Of a stretch of 57,462 nt of DNA, positions 7,219 to 16,326 are shown in pieces (position 1 is the first letter of the stretch; each line of letters opens with the position of its first letter). The notes below the pieces were generated by a model, which saw only the letters and a program-made list of their open reading frames with translations, was not told where the DNA came from and did no database searches. The position numbers were made by a program, and so were the translations under genes. The stretch comes from a bacterium (GTDB lineage: Bacteria > Lernaellota > Lernaellaia > JACKCT01), in the NCBI GenBank assembly GCA_019912885.1, contig JAIOHV010000126.1, positions 1 to 57,462 of the forward strand. The letters run 5' to 3'.

Positions 7219-9087
7219 ATGCCTGAAACCACCGCCATCAGCCGGAATCCCGCGCGCCCGGTCGAAGAGGTTCCTTCGGTCGTCATCCGCCTTGCGGGCG
7301 ACTCCGGCGACGGGATGCAACTCACCGGGACGCAGTTCACGGCGACGAGCTTCGCGGTCGGCAATGACCTCTCCACGCTTCCGGATTATCCGGCGGAAAT
7401 CCGCGCGCCCGCGGGCACGCTTGCCGGCGTCTCGGGATTCCAGCTCCAGTTCTCGTCGGAGCCCGTCCACACGCCCGGCGATACGCCGGACATTCTCGTG
7501 GCGATGAACGCCGCGGCGCTGAAGGCGAATATCGACGATCTCGTGATGGGCGGCATCATCATCGCGAACACCTCCGGATTTGGGTCCGACAATTTACGCA
7601 AGGCGGGATACGAGTCGAATCCGCTCGAGGACGGATCGCTCTCGTCGCACCGCGTTCACTCGCTCGACATCACGCGCCTGACGCAGGAGACACTGGCCGA
7701 ATCGCCCCTGTCGAACAAGGAAAAAGGCCGCTGCAAGAACTTTTTCGCGCTCGGTCTCCTGTATTGGCTTTACAACCGGCCGCTCGACAACACGCGCGCG
7801 TGGATCACCAAAAAATTCGCCGCGAGCCCCGACATCGTTGCCGCGAACCTGAAGGTGCTGAAGGCGGGGTACAACTTCGGCGAGATGACGGAGATCTTCT
7901 CGACGAGCTACCGCGTCAGGCGCGCGTCGCTCGATCCGGGAACCTACCGGCACGTGACCGGCAACTCGGCGACCGCGATGGGCCTCGTGACGGCCGCCAG
8001 GCTCGCGGGGACGCCGCTGTTTTTCGGCAGCTATCCCATCACGCCGGCTTCCGAGATTCTCCACGAGCTTTCGCACTACACGCACTACGACGTATCGACG
8101 TTCCAGGCCGAGGATGAGATCGCCGCGGTTTGCTCGGCGATCGGCGCGTCCTACGGTGGAACACTGGCGGCGACCGCGTCGAGCGGCCCGGGCATCGACC
8201 TGAAGGCCGAGGCGCTTGGCCTGGCCGTCGTCGCGGAGCTTCCGCTCATTGTCATCAACGTTCAGCGGGCGGGTCCGTCGACCGGCATGCCGACCAAGCC
8301 GGAACAGTCCGACCTGCTTCTGGCGATGTTCGGGCGGCACGGAGAGTGCCCGATGCCGATCCTCGCGCCGGCGACGCCCGCGGATTGCTTCGACGTGATG
8401 ATCGAGGCGGCGCGTATCGCGGTGACGCACATGACGCCCGTGATGGTGTTGTCCGACGGCTTCGTCGCCAACAGCTCGGAGCCCTGGCTTCTGCCGGATC
8501 TCGACGCCCTGCCGCGGTTTGCCGTGCGCAAGCCGGATGGCGCGAACGGCGTGGCGCACTTCGATCGCGACCTCGCGACGCTGGGCCGGCCGTGGGTGGT
8601 GCCCGGCACGCCGGGAATGACCTATCGCATCGGCGGGCTCGAGAAGGACTTGCACACGGGCAACGTCAGCTACGACCCGGAAAACCACGAGGCGATGATG
8701 CGGATGCGCGCCGACAAAATGGACGCGGTCGCGAACGGCGTGCCGGACCTTGAGGTGACCGGCCCGGATTCGGGCGACCTGCTCGTGATCGGATGGGGTT
8801 CGACGGCCGGCGGCATCCGCACCATGCGCGAAAGACTGGCGCGGCAGGGCGTGTCCGTGGCGACCGCGCACCTGCGTCACCTGAATCCGCTCCCGAAAAA
8901 TCTGGGCGAAGTCGTGCGCCGCTATCGCACGGTGCTCATCCCCGAACTCAACAGCGGGCAGCTTCTCATGCTCCTGCGCGCGAAATACGAAGGTAATTTC
9001 GCCGGATTCCCGAAGGTGCAGGGGCGCCCGTTTCGCGTCGTCGAGCTTGTCGAGCGCGCGCTCGCGATCGTCAAGGAGACCAACTGA
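7219..9087 (+). CDS. korA: 2-oxoacid:ferredoxin oxidoreductase, fused gamma-alpha subunit (KorA type)
   Basis: A 622-residue subunit of a 2-oxoacid (probably 2-oxoglutarate):ferredoxin oxidoreductase, a cytoplasmic CoA- and thiamine-diphosphate-dependent enzyme that makes acyl-CoA and reduced ferredoxin, or runs in reverse. The N-terminal gamma domain starts at VIRLAGDSGDGMQLTG. The alpha domain begins near residue 225 with TGNSATAMGLVTAARLAG and FFGSYPITPASEIL. VQRAGPSTGMPTKPEQSDL is the typical KorA block, and the pyrimidine-domain Glu lies in QAEDEIA. The next gene, the beta subunit, overlaps it by one base (TGATG). No separate delta or ferredoxin-like subunit is present, as in other two-subunit Kor enzymes. 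Substrate preference cannot be read directly. Confidence 0.92.
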   Translation: MPETTAISRNPARPVEEVPSVVIRLAGDSGDGMQLTGTQFTATSFAVGNDLSTLPDYPAEIRAPAGTLAGVSGFQLQFSSEPVHTPGDTPDILVAMNAAALKANIDDLVMGGIIIANTSGFGSDNLRKAGYESNPLEDGSLSSHRVHSLDITRLTQETLAESPLSNKEKGRCKNFFALGLLYWLYNRPLDNTRAWITKKFAASPDIVAANLKVLKAGYNFGEMTEIFSTSYRVRRASLDPGTYRHVTGNSATAMGLVTAARLAGTPLFFGSYPITPASEILHELSHYTHYDVSTFQAEDEIAAVCSAIGASYGGTLAATASSGPGIDLKAEALGLAVVAELPLIVINVQRAGPSTGMPTKPEQSDLLLAMFGRHGECPMPILAPATPADCFDVMIEAARIAVTHMTPVMVLSDGFVANSSEPWLLPDLDALPRFAVRKPDGANGVAHFDRDLATLGRPWVVPGTPGMTYRIGGLEKDLHTGNVSYDPENHEAMMRMRADKMDAVANGVPDLEVTGPDSGDLLVIGWGSTAGGIRTMRERLARQGVSVATAHLRHLNPLPKNLGEVVRRYRTVLIPELNSGQLLMLLRAKYEGNFAGFPKVQGRPFRVVELVERALAIVKETN

Positions 9088-10112
9088 TGCAACAGACGCT
9101 CACAAAAAAAGACTTCGCCTCCGACCAGGAGGTCCGCTGGTGCCCCGGCTGTGGCGACTACGCGATCCTCGCGACCGTGCAAAAGGCGTTGCCGGAGCTT
9201 GGACTTGCGCCGCACAACGTCGTGTTCGTCTCCGGCATCGGTTGTTCCGGCCGCTTTCCGTATTACATGAACACATACGGCTTTCACGGCATCCATGGGC
9301 GGGCGCCGGGTATCGCGACGGGCCTGAAGCTCGCGCGGCCGGATCTGTCCGTGTGGGTGGTGACCGGTGACGGCGACGCGCTTTCCATCGGCGGCAACCA
9401 CTTCATCCACGCCTTGCGCCGCAACGTCGATCTGAACGTCCTGCTTTTCAACAACCGCATCTACGGCCTGACCAAGGGACAATATTCGCCGACGAGCCTG
9501 CCGGGCACGAAGTCAAAATCCTCCCCGTTCGGCAGCGTGGACGCGCCGTTCAATCCCCTGTCCGTCGCCATCGGCGCGGGCGCGAGCTTCGTGGCGCGCG
9601 CGATCGACGTGGACATCAAGCACCTGGGTCAGATCGTCAAGCGCGCCGCCGCGTACAAGGGCACCTCGCTCGTGGAGATTTATCAAAACTGCCTGGTCTT
9701 CAACGACAAGGCCTTCGACGATGTGGAGAACCGCGCGACGCGCGCGGATAGCGCCGTGTATCTCGAACACGGCAAGCCGCTCGTCTTCGGCGCGGACGGG
9801 AATAAAGGCATCCGCCTGAACGGCCTTTTACCCGAGGTCGTCACCATCGGCGAAAACGGCGTGACCGAAGCCGATCTCGTGGTGCACGACGAGCACGCGC
9901 CCGATCCAGGCTATGCGTTCATGCTCGCGCAGATGCTGCCGCCCGCCTTCCCCACGCCGATCGGCGTGCTGCGCGAGGTCGAACGGCCGACCTACGACGC
10001 GAGCGTTCGCGCGCAGATTGATTCGGCCATCGAAAAGCGCGGACCCGGCGATCTGAAAAAGCTGATCTACTCCGGCGAGATCTGGACCGTGAACGAAGGC
10101 GACGCGGTTTAG
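9087..10112 (+). CDS. korB: 2-oxoacid:ferredoxin oxidoreductase beta subunit (KorB type)
   Basis: A 341-residue beta subunit partnering the upstream gamma-alpha protein. WCPGCGDY (Cys19, Cys22) supplies two cysteines of the conserved iron-sulfur region. The thiamine-diphosphate/Mg motif is GDGDALSIGGNHFIHALRRN followed by LLFNNRIYGLTKGQ. The frame begins in the TGATG overlap with korA, so the two are co-translated. Together they feed ferredoxin-linked metabolism in an oxidative or reductive TCA-type pathway. Downstream lies repeat DNA with no clear terminator. Confidence 0.93.
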   Translation: MQQTLTKKDFASDQEVRWCPGCGDYAILATVQKALPELGLAPHNVVFVSGIGCSGRFPYYMNTYGFHGIHGRAPGIATGLKLARPDLSVWVVTGDGDALSIGGNHFIHALRRNVDLNVLLFNNRIYGLTKGQYSPTSLPGTKSKSSPFGSVDAPFNPLSVAIGAGASFVARAIDVDIKHLGQIVKRAAAYKGTSLVEIYQNCLVFNDKAFDDVENRATRADSAVYLEHGKPLVFGADGNKGIRLNGLLPEVVTIGENGVTEADLVVHDEHAPDPGYAFMLAQMLPPAFPTPIGVLREVERPTYDASVRAQIDSAIEKRGPGDLKKLIYSGEIWTVNEGDAV

Positions 10113-10330
10113 TAAGGCTGGAAGGCTGGATGGCTGGAAGGTCATCGCGGGCGCGAGGTTTGTCATCCGCGCTCACGGTGACAATACCGCCGCGCCGACC
10201 CAACGCCGCTGCGCGAAACTCAGGTTAACAAAGTTGACGCGAACATTTTTGTAAATACCACCGGCTCGCGGCGTGTCGCTCGTTCCTATTTCCTGTTTCC
10301 TCTTTCCTGTTTCCTCTTCCCTCTTCCCCC
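10113..10330. repeat. Repeat-filled intergenic region (octamer array plus heptamer array)
   Basis: Two low-complexity blocks fill the gap between the convergent korB and sulfatase-like genes. At 10116-10147 three GGCTGGAA-type octamers run into AAGGTCATCGCG; the same junction is found at 29512-29607 and, on the minus strand, at 21524-21562 and 39526-39590. At 10283-10329 TTTCCTG/TTTCCTC heptamers repeat about six times up to the sulfatase stop codon. No gene is seen. Confidence 0.75.
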
Positions 10331-11581
10331 CTACTGCAAATACCCCAGGCTTTTCAGCTCGTCGGCAAGGTCATCCGGGATTTCGTTTTCGCTCACCTTC
10401 GCGCGCTCCCTGGCATTGTGCGCGTCGAGCATCTGCTGCATGCCGGCGGCGCGCCCGAGCGACGCTTTGTAGAGATCGCGCTTCTCGCGCGGGTCGGCCT
10501 TCAGGTCAAACAGCTCGACCGCCTGCGCCTCGCGGTCGTGGATGTATTTCCAGTCCTGATCGAGCACGCCGCGCTTGTCGGCAAAACGCAGCGTCTCCGC
10601 GAAAATGGTGCGGTCCTTCCCCTTCACGAATCGATCGCCCGCCGACTCGATCGGCCGGCCCTGAAACGATTCCGGCGCGTCGATTTCGAGCAGCGCAAGG
10701 AACGTCGGCGCCACATCCACATGCCATAACACGGTGTCCACGCGCCCAGGGGCGAAGCCCGGGGCGTGCAGAATAAACGGAACGCGCAGCACCTCCTCGT
10801 ATAACGTCTTTGAATGCCGCGTGCCGCCGTGATCGCCGAACTCCTCGCCGTGATCCGCGACGATAGCGATGACGCTGTCGTCAAACCGGCCCGCCGCCTT
10901 CAGATGATCGAGCAGGCGCCCCAGATGCCGGTCCGTGTAGGCGATCTCGCTGTCGTACCGGTCGACGGCGCGGCGGCCGAAATCGAATTCCTCATGACGC
11001 AGATAGTCGTTGTGCGGATCGAAATAGTGGACCCACAGAAAAAACGGGCCTGCGTCGAGGCGGTCCACCGCCTCGATCGCCAGGTCGGTGACCTCTTTCG
11101 ACGACGCAATCGATTTCGACTCGCCCAACTTGAGAACCGACGTATCGAATCGATCAAAGCCCTGGTTGAAGCCGTATTTCGGCCGGAAGATGACGTGGCT
11201 GACGACCGCCTCCGTGTCGTAGCCTTCTTCGTTCAAGACTTCCGCGAGCGTCAGGAGGCGACCTTCGAGCGGATGTTTCCATTCCGCGATGCCGTGGTCC
11301 CGGGGCGGAAGCGACGTGAACATCGACGCCGTTGCGGGCATCGTCCAGGGGCTCGGGCTATACATCCGCTCAAAGACCGTCGCCTGGGCGGCGAAGCGGT
11401 CGATGTTCCGCGAGGTCGGGCGGGCATAGCCGTAGACGCCAAGGTGATCGGCGCGCAAGGTGTCGATGACGATGAATACGAGGTTCGGTTTGGGACCGAA
11501 AAGATCGCGGACGATTTCGCAACCGCTCGCAAGGGCGGCGGCGGCAACGATGACGGCGGCGGTGCAAAGACGCTTCAACAT
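10331..11581 (-). CDS. Sulfatase-fold hydrolase lipoprotein with Thr at the nucleophile position
   Basis: A 416-residue protein from ATG 11581, chosen because the signal peptide with lipobox ALASGC (Cys21) then sits at the N-terminus. The alkaline-phosphatase-superfamily sulfatase fold is clear: FIVIDTLRADHLG (metal Asp40), the nucleophile loop SPWTMPATAS, HDFDPHN-like WVHYFDPHND, and ADHGEEFGDHG with metal Asp and His. Where true sulfatases have Cys or Ser in CxPSR for formylglycine, this protein has Thr80 and no following Arg. It may therefore be a phosphodiesterase, phosphotransferase or other sulfatase-like enzyme rather than an FGly sulfatase. It is 41 bp downstream of, and probably co-transcribed with, the GH79-like gene. 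Confidence 0.87.
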   Translation of the reverse strand: MLKRLCTAAVIVAAAALASGCEIVRDLFGPKPNLVFIVIDTLRADHLGVYGYARPTSRNIDRFAAQATVFERMYSPSPWTMPATASMFTSLPPRDHGIAEWKHPLEGRLLTLAEVLNEEGYDTEAVVSHVIFRPKYGFNQGFDRFDTSVLKLGESKSIASSKEVTDLAIEAVDRLDAGPFFLWVHYFDPHNDYLRHEEFDFGRRAVDRYDSEIAYTDRHLGRLLDHLKAAGRFDDSVIAIVADHGEEFGDHGGTRHSKTLYEEVLRVPFILHAPGFAPGRVDTVLWHVDVAPTFLALLEIDAPESFQGRPIESAGDRFVKGKDRTIFAETLRFADKRGVLDQDWKYIHDREAQAVELFDLKADPREKRDLYKASLGRAAGMQQMLDAHNARERAKVSENEIPDDLADELKSLGYLQ

Positions 11582-11622
11582 GACCGGTGGACAACTTAGC
11601 ACGTGGATTCGTCGCCGCAATC

Positions 11623-13254
11623 CTACTGGCACGCCTCGGCTTCGCCCACGACAACGGCCGAAACGAACGTGAGCGACTCGCCTGCAATCGCCAGCGTCGC
11701 GACGCCGTCCGTGACATCAACCGGCTCACCTTCGGGCATCGCCATGTTGCCGGCCTCGTCCACCGCGACCCCATTGATAAACGCAAGGCGGCCCGCAAGA
11801 CCGCCGGGTGATGTCAGATCGAAACGCACGGCGCTTTCGATCGCGGCGCCGGAAAGCTCGACAATCGCCTCGCGCGCCTTCGCCTGGGGATTCGCGATCA
11901 CGATCGTGACGCGCCCGCTCTCGGTACCGCAGAAGCCGTGCGCCTTGAGCGTGTGTCGAAGCGTGGTCGTTTTCAGGTGCGCCTTCGCGACGAAGTTTTT
12001 GTAAAGCCAGATCGTGTACCAGGTCGGGTACGGCTCCCACGTGTCGTGTTCGACGATCCCGTAACGCAGTCCTGCGAGCGACTGCCGCACGAACGTGCCC
12101 GTCCCCTCCGAGGCGAGCACGCCGATCCAGTCGGCCCACCACAGCGCGTCGGCCAGGCGATTGGACACGCCGTCCTGCCCGCCGCATTGCGCCGACGCGC
12201 TTTCACCCAGAAACACCGGCACGTCCTTCGCGGCTGTCTTGAAATCGCTTGCGTACGCGCGGGACGTTTCCACGATGTTCTCGTCGAACAGATTTTCCGC
12301 TGTCGCGGGAAACGTCTGCCAAAGCGGGCTTTCGCCGCAGCCATCGGACTGCGTGGGGTAGAGGTGCCAAGAGGCGATATCGACGACATCGCGCGCCAGG
12401 GCGAGTGTACGCGCCGAGAAGCGGAACACATCGCCGACGAAGTAGACCGGGTAGTAGTACGAGCCGAGCGCGAGAAGCCGGCCGCCCGGATCTTCCTCGT
12501 CGATCAGATCCCGCAACACGCGAAGGTCGTCCGCGTATTGGTCCGGCCCGAAGCCGCCCGGCATCTTGAAGTTGAAGAAGAAGCCGTTGACCTCGTTGCC
12601 CGCCTCCCAGATGTCGAAGCGGTCTCCGTTGTCGAGCCCGCGCGCGAAGCGGATGAGGCGGCGCGCGTCGGCGTCGGTCCAAGCGCCGGTGTCGGCGTCG
12701 CGCGGGCCGGGGCCGAAGTTCAGGCAGAACGAAACGCGCGCGTCGGTCGCCTCGGCGAAATCGGCGATCTCGCGGATATCGTCGCGCGTCCAGTAGCCCG
12801 GCTGAAACGTCTCGGCGTCGCGATAGGAGATCTGGTAGCTCTCCGGCAGGTCGCAGTCGCCTTCGCCCTCGCAGAAATACGTGCCGTCAGCGACGGTGCC
12901 GCCGATGCGCAGGATGCCCGGCATGAGCTGGCGCACGAGCGCCCGCAGGCGCGGGTTCGACAGATCCGGACGGCGGATGCCCTCGTAAAAACCCGGGTCG
13001 TCCGGCTCGGTGCGCGAATTGACGAACTCCGCCGTGTCGATCGTCACGCCGAGGTACGGATCGTGCAGCGTGCCGTCGGCGTTACCGGCCTCGACGACGA
13101 TCGAGATCGGTTCCTCGCGCGGCGCGAATTCGGTCGGGATGATGTTGTCGGGCGGGTCCTCGATTTCGGTGCACGCGCCGAAAAGCGCAAGCGCCATCGC
13201 GGCAAACGCGACCGCGACCAGGGCCGCGCGAGAAGACGTCGGGGATCGAAGCAT
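11623..13254 (-). CDS. Glycoside hydrolase family 79-like (heparanase/beta-glucuronidase) lipoprotein
   Basis: A 543-residue protein from ATG 13254. The open frame continues 1 kb further upstream, but that part is the shadow of the next gene. The signal peptide ends with LFGAC (lipobox Cys28). The catalytic (beta/alpha)8 barrel shows LRIGGT, the acid/base pair in WEAGNEVNGF (Asn220-Glu221) and a nucleophile in FLGESASAQCGG (Glu351). This is followed by a block close to the heparanase C-half (WADWIGVLASEG, then FVRQSLAG and a downstream WLYKNFVAK). GH79 enzymes cleave glucuronosyl linkages, including those in heparan sulfate or plant arabinogalactan. A C-terminal beta-sandwich follows, as in GH79. 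It heads a two-gene unit with the sulfatase-fold lipoprotein and is divergent from the GPI-PLD-like gene. Confidence 0.83.
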   Translation of the reverse strand: MLRSPTSSRAALVAVAFAAMALALFGACTEIEDPPDNIIPTEFAPREEPISIVVEAGNADGTLHDPYLGVTIDTAEFVNSRTEPDDPGFYEGIRRPDLSNPRLRALVRQLMPGILRIGGTVADGTYFCEGEGDCDLPESYQISYRDAETFQPGYWTRDDIREIADFAEATDARVSFCLNFGPGPRDADTGAWTDADARRLIRFARGLDNGDRFDIWEAGNEVNGFFFNFKMPGGFGPDQYADDLRVLRDLIDEEDPGGRLLALGSYYYPVYFVGDVFRFSARTLALARDVVDIASWHLYPTQSDGCGESPLWQTFPATAENLFDENIVETSRAYASDFKTAAKDVPVFLGESASAQCGGQDGVSNRLADALWWADWIGVLASEGTGTFVRQSLAGLRYGIVEHDTWEPYPTWYTIWLYKNFVAKAHLKTTTLRHTLKAHGFCGTESGRVTIVIANPQAKAREAIVELSGAAIESAVRFDLTSPGGLAGRLAFINGVAVDEAGNMAMPEGEPVDVTDGVATLAIAGESLTFVSAVVVGEAEACQ

Positions 13255-13410
13255 CGCTCGTATCTCACACGATTCGCGGGACGAGGCAAGGCGCGCGCGT
13301 CCGTAACGTCGAACGCATTGGTTTGCCGCCCCGTGTTTTGGTAGATTCGGCGCTTGTTTCGATTCGACGGCAGGCGGCGCGATTCGCGTTTCCGCCGTCA
13401 CGAGGTGCGC

Positions 13411-16326
13411 ATGAAACCGAATCTTCGCGCGGTCGTTGTCGCGGCCGCCGTTGTCCTTCTCGCCGCCGGCGCGGCCAACGCCGCGGGCATCACCGTGCAC
13501 AACGAGGTGGCGCAGCGCGCGGTGCTGGATTTCGCGTCGCCGGCGCATCCGGATTACGAGCAATTCGTCCTCGATCACCAGGATGCGCTGCAACCCGGTT
13601 CGGTGTTCCCCGATTGGGGATTCGTCGGCCAGGCGTTTCACGACGAGGCGGAATACGCGCACTGGGACCCGTGGCGCATCGCGGTCGTCGAGTACATCCG
13701 CGAGGCCTATCCCAAGCCGTGGGACACCGCGACCGAAAAGCTCATCGCGTTCGTTTTCGGCTTCGCGTGCCACGGCATCGCCGACATCAACTGGCACGGC
13801 CTGCCGATCGCCGAGGCGCTCATCGACGTGATGAGCGCAATGGAGTTCGACAACGACTGGCAGGCCGCGCACACCGCCGCGGACACCGGCGGCGACCTCG
13901 TTTACTCCTTTGATCAGGGCGTCGATTGGCTTTCGCCGTGGTACATCCCGTCGCAGGATATGGAGGCCGTGTATCACGAGCTCGGTTACGACACCGTCAC
14001 GGCGGCGGACATCGAAAACCAGATGCGCGTACAATACATCGGCGCGCTCGCCGAGAAGATCGGCGGGTTCCTGCTCTATTTCCTCTACGCGAACGACTCG
14101 CCGTTTCTCGTCGAACACATGCACGATTACTTCGTCGGCGGCATCGACGACATGGCCGCGTGGACGACGTGGTACTGGACGCAGACGATCGACTGGCTCG
14201 AAAACGGCCCGCCGCCTGCCGGCCCGCTCGCCCCGCCTCCGGGTGTGAATCTTTCCGTCATGCACGATTACATCGAGGAGTTGCATTTCAACGCCGTCGC
14301 GAACCTCGCGCACCTTGGCATCACGATCACCGAGACGCGCACCGAGCGCGGCGTGTACTTCGAGGCCACGGACGCGGTCGCCGTCGAAGGCGCGCGCGAC
14401 GCATTACGACCCATCGCCAAAACCGCCGCCGCGGACGGCCTCGCCATCCCCGCGCACGCGGATCGCATCTCCACCTGGGTCACGGGTGGCGCGAACGACT
14501 ACGTCGGCACGGACCTCGCCGCCGGCGACTACAATGACGACGGCGCGCCCGACCTTGCCATCGGCGCGCCCGGAACGGGCGAGCCCGGCGAAGGACAGAC
14601 CGGCGCCGTCTACATCGTGTACGGCGGCGCCTTCGCCGAGGGCGATGTCGATTTCAACCTCCTCGCCGACGCGGACGTGATCCTTACGGGCGACGCGGAA
14701 TACGGCCGCTTCGGCTGGCAGGTGGAGACGATCGACCTGAACGCGGACGGCCGCGACGACCTGGCCGTCTCCTCGCCCACCGTCGGCACCGCGCTCGGCG
14801 ATCCGGGCTACCACGGTAAGGTCGAAATCTTCCTCGGCCAGCCCGGCGGCGGAATTTCGGCGACGCCGGATGTCGTCATCGCGTCGGACGCGCCGTACGA
14901 AAATCTCGGCCACACGCTCGCGGGCGGCGATCTCGACGGCGACGGATACGCCGACCTCGTGGTCGCGACGCCGTATCACCGCGGCGCGGGCCGGCAGCGC
15001 GGGCGCGTCGCCGTCTTTTTATCCACGACCGGCCTTCCGCCGGCGAGCGCCGATGTCGATGACGCGGACTGGGTCGCGTCCGACTCCGTCAACTACGGAT
15101 GGTTCGGATACGCCGTCGCGGTCGTCGAATTTGAGTTCGGGCAGAAATATCTCGTCGTCGGGCAGCCCGGCCGCCCGGGCGCGGGCGGCGAGCCGATCGC
15201 GGGACGCGTGTACGGCTATTCATTCTTCGAGACGGATCGCGACACGACGCCGGAGTTTGTCGTCAACGGCACGGCGCCCTACGGAAAGCTCGGCGCGGCG
15301 CTCGCGGGCGGCGATCCCGGCGGCACGGGCACGCCGCAGCTTCTCGTCGCATCCGCCACGCGCGAGATCGACGGCATGGTGCAGGCGGGCGAGGTGCGTT
15401 CGGTGGTGCTCGGCGCGATCATTGGCGAGCACGACCTAAACGACGTGACCGAAAAGTTCCTCGTCGAGGGCGACACCACCTACGGCCGCCTAGGCTGGAA
15501 AATCGCCATCGCCGACTCGGACGGCGACGGCAAACAAGACCTGTGGCTGACGCGGCCGTTCCGCGAATCGCACCCGTCGACCGATCCCGCGCGCGCGGGC
15601 GCCGCGTTCCTGTGGCGCGCGTCGCATTTCCCGGCGACGGCCGCGTTCGACCTCACCACGACGCCCTTCTGGCGTTTTGCAGAAACGGACGAGCAGTCGC
15701 TGTTTGGCGCGTCGATCGCGATCGCGGATTTCGACGGCGACGGCGTGAATGACGTGGCCTTCGGCGCGCCGCGCGCTTCGGACGCGGGCCGCCTGTCGGG
15801 CAAGGTCGTCATCGCCGCGTGGCCGACGCCGCGCCTGGTATCCGTGACGCCCGATGTCGCGTATCGGGGCGAAACGACGACGCTCGTCGTTGCCGGCAAG
15901 CGCCTGTTCGAGGACGCGGCGCCGCTTGTCGAAATCGGCTTCGGCTTCGACGACACATCGGTATCGCCCACGGATCTCACGTTCGTCTCGCCGGATGAGC
16001 TGCGTATCGACGTCACCTACGCGACGGACGCCGACACCGGCGTGCGTCATCTGCGCGTCACGACGGCATACGGCAAGGACGAGATGTTCAGCGCGTTCAC
16101 GGTCGGCGACGAACCGCCCCCGGACGACGATGACGATACCGCGGACGACGACGCGGCAGACGATGATACCGACGACGACACGGGCGACGACGACGATTCT
16201 GGCGGCGACGACGACGATGCCGATGACGACGATGTTGGCGACGACGACGACGACGCGGCGGATGACGATGATGACGACGATGATGATGATGATGACGACG
16301 ACGACGGCGGCGGGTGCGGGTGCTGA
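13411..16326 (+). CDS. GPI-specific phospholipase D-like protein: zinc PLC domain, FG-GAP propeller, IPT/TIG domain, poly-Asp tail
   Basis: A 971-residue secreted protein from ATG 13411 (GAGGTG upstream), with a signal peptide ending near ANA. The zinc-dependent phospholipase C/D domain (to about residue 350) starts THNE-like with ITVHNEVAQRA. It contains candidate metal ligands His30, Asp68, His77, His84, His121-x3-Asp125, His129, His154 and Asp158. From memory, blocks such as YPKPWDTATEKLIAF, SPFLVEHMHDYF and TERGVYF line up in order with animal GPLD1. Next come FG-GAP blades with Ca-binding loops (DLNADGRDD, DLDGDGYAD, DSDGDGKQD, DFDGDGVND), an IPT/TIG-like domain (about 810-900) and an Asp-rich tail ending GGGCGC. 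GPLD1 cleaves GPI anchors; the bacterial substrate is unknown. Confidence 0.87.
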   Translation: MKPNLRAVVVAAAVVLLAAGAANAAGITVHNEVAQRAVLDFASPAHPDYEQFVLDHQDALQPGSVFPDWGFVGQAFHDEAEYAHWDPWRIAVVEYIREAYPKPWDTATEKLIAFVFGFACHGIADINWHGLPIAEALIDVMSAMEFDNDWQAAHTAADTGGDLVYSFDQGVDWLSPWYIPSQDMEAVYHELGYDTVTAADIENQMRVQYIGALAEKIGGFLLYFLYANDSPFLVEHMHDYFVGGIDDMAAWTTWYWTQTIDWLENGPPPAGPLAPPPGVNLSVMHDYIEELHFNAVANLAHLGITITETRTERGVYFEATDAVAVEGARDALRPIAKTAAADGLAIPAHADRISTWVTGGANDYVGTDLAAGDYNDDGAPDLAIGAPGTGEPGEGQTGAVYIVYGGAFAEGDVDFNLLADADVILTGDAEYGRFGWQVETIDLNADGRDDLAVSSPTVGTALGDPGYHGKVEIFLGQPGGGISATPDVVIASDAPYENLGHTLAGGDLDGDGYADLVVATPYHRGAGRQRGRVAVFLSTTGLPPASADVDDADWVASDSVNYGWFGYAVAVVEFEFGQKYLVVGQPGRPGAGGEPIAGRVYGYSFFETDRDTTPEFVVNGTAPYGKLGAALAGGDPGGTGTPQLLVASATREIDGMVQAGEVRSVVLGAIIGEHDLNDVTEKFLVEGDTTYGRLGWKIAIADSDGDGKQDLWLTRPFRESHPSTDPARAGAAFLWRASHFPATAAFDLTTTPFWRFAETDEQSLFGASIAIADFDGDGVNDVAFGAPRASDAGRLSGKVVIAAWPTPRLVSVTPDVAYRGETTTLVVAGKRLFEDAAPLVEIGFGFDDTSVSPTDLTFVSPDELRIDVTYATDADTGVRHLRVTTAYGKDEMFSAFTVGDEPPPDDDDDTADDDAADDDTDDDTGDDDDSGGDDDDADDDDVGDDDDDAADDDDDDDDDDDDDDDGGGCGC
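16120..16323 (+). repeat. Asp-codon minisatellite encoding the poly-Asp tail of the GPI-PLD-like protein
   Basis: About 60 codons dominated by GAC and GAT in DDDDTADDDA-type units, ending in a pure Asp run followed by GGGCGC and the stop. The same unit types (DDDTGDDDTG) recur in two neighbouring genes. On the other strand the tract reads as long Ser/Val ORFs, which are artefacts. Confidence 0.9.

Noticed and set aside
13255-14313. Upstream extension of the GH79 frame to 896 residues
   Set aside because: The extension is antisense to the GPI-PLD-like gene, and the signal peptide with lipobox begins at ATG 13254.
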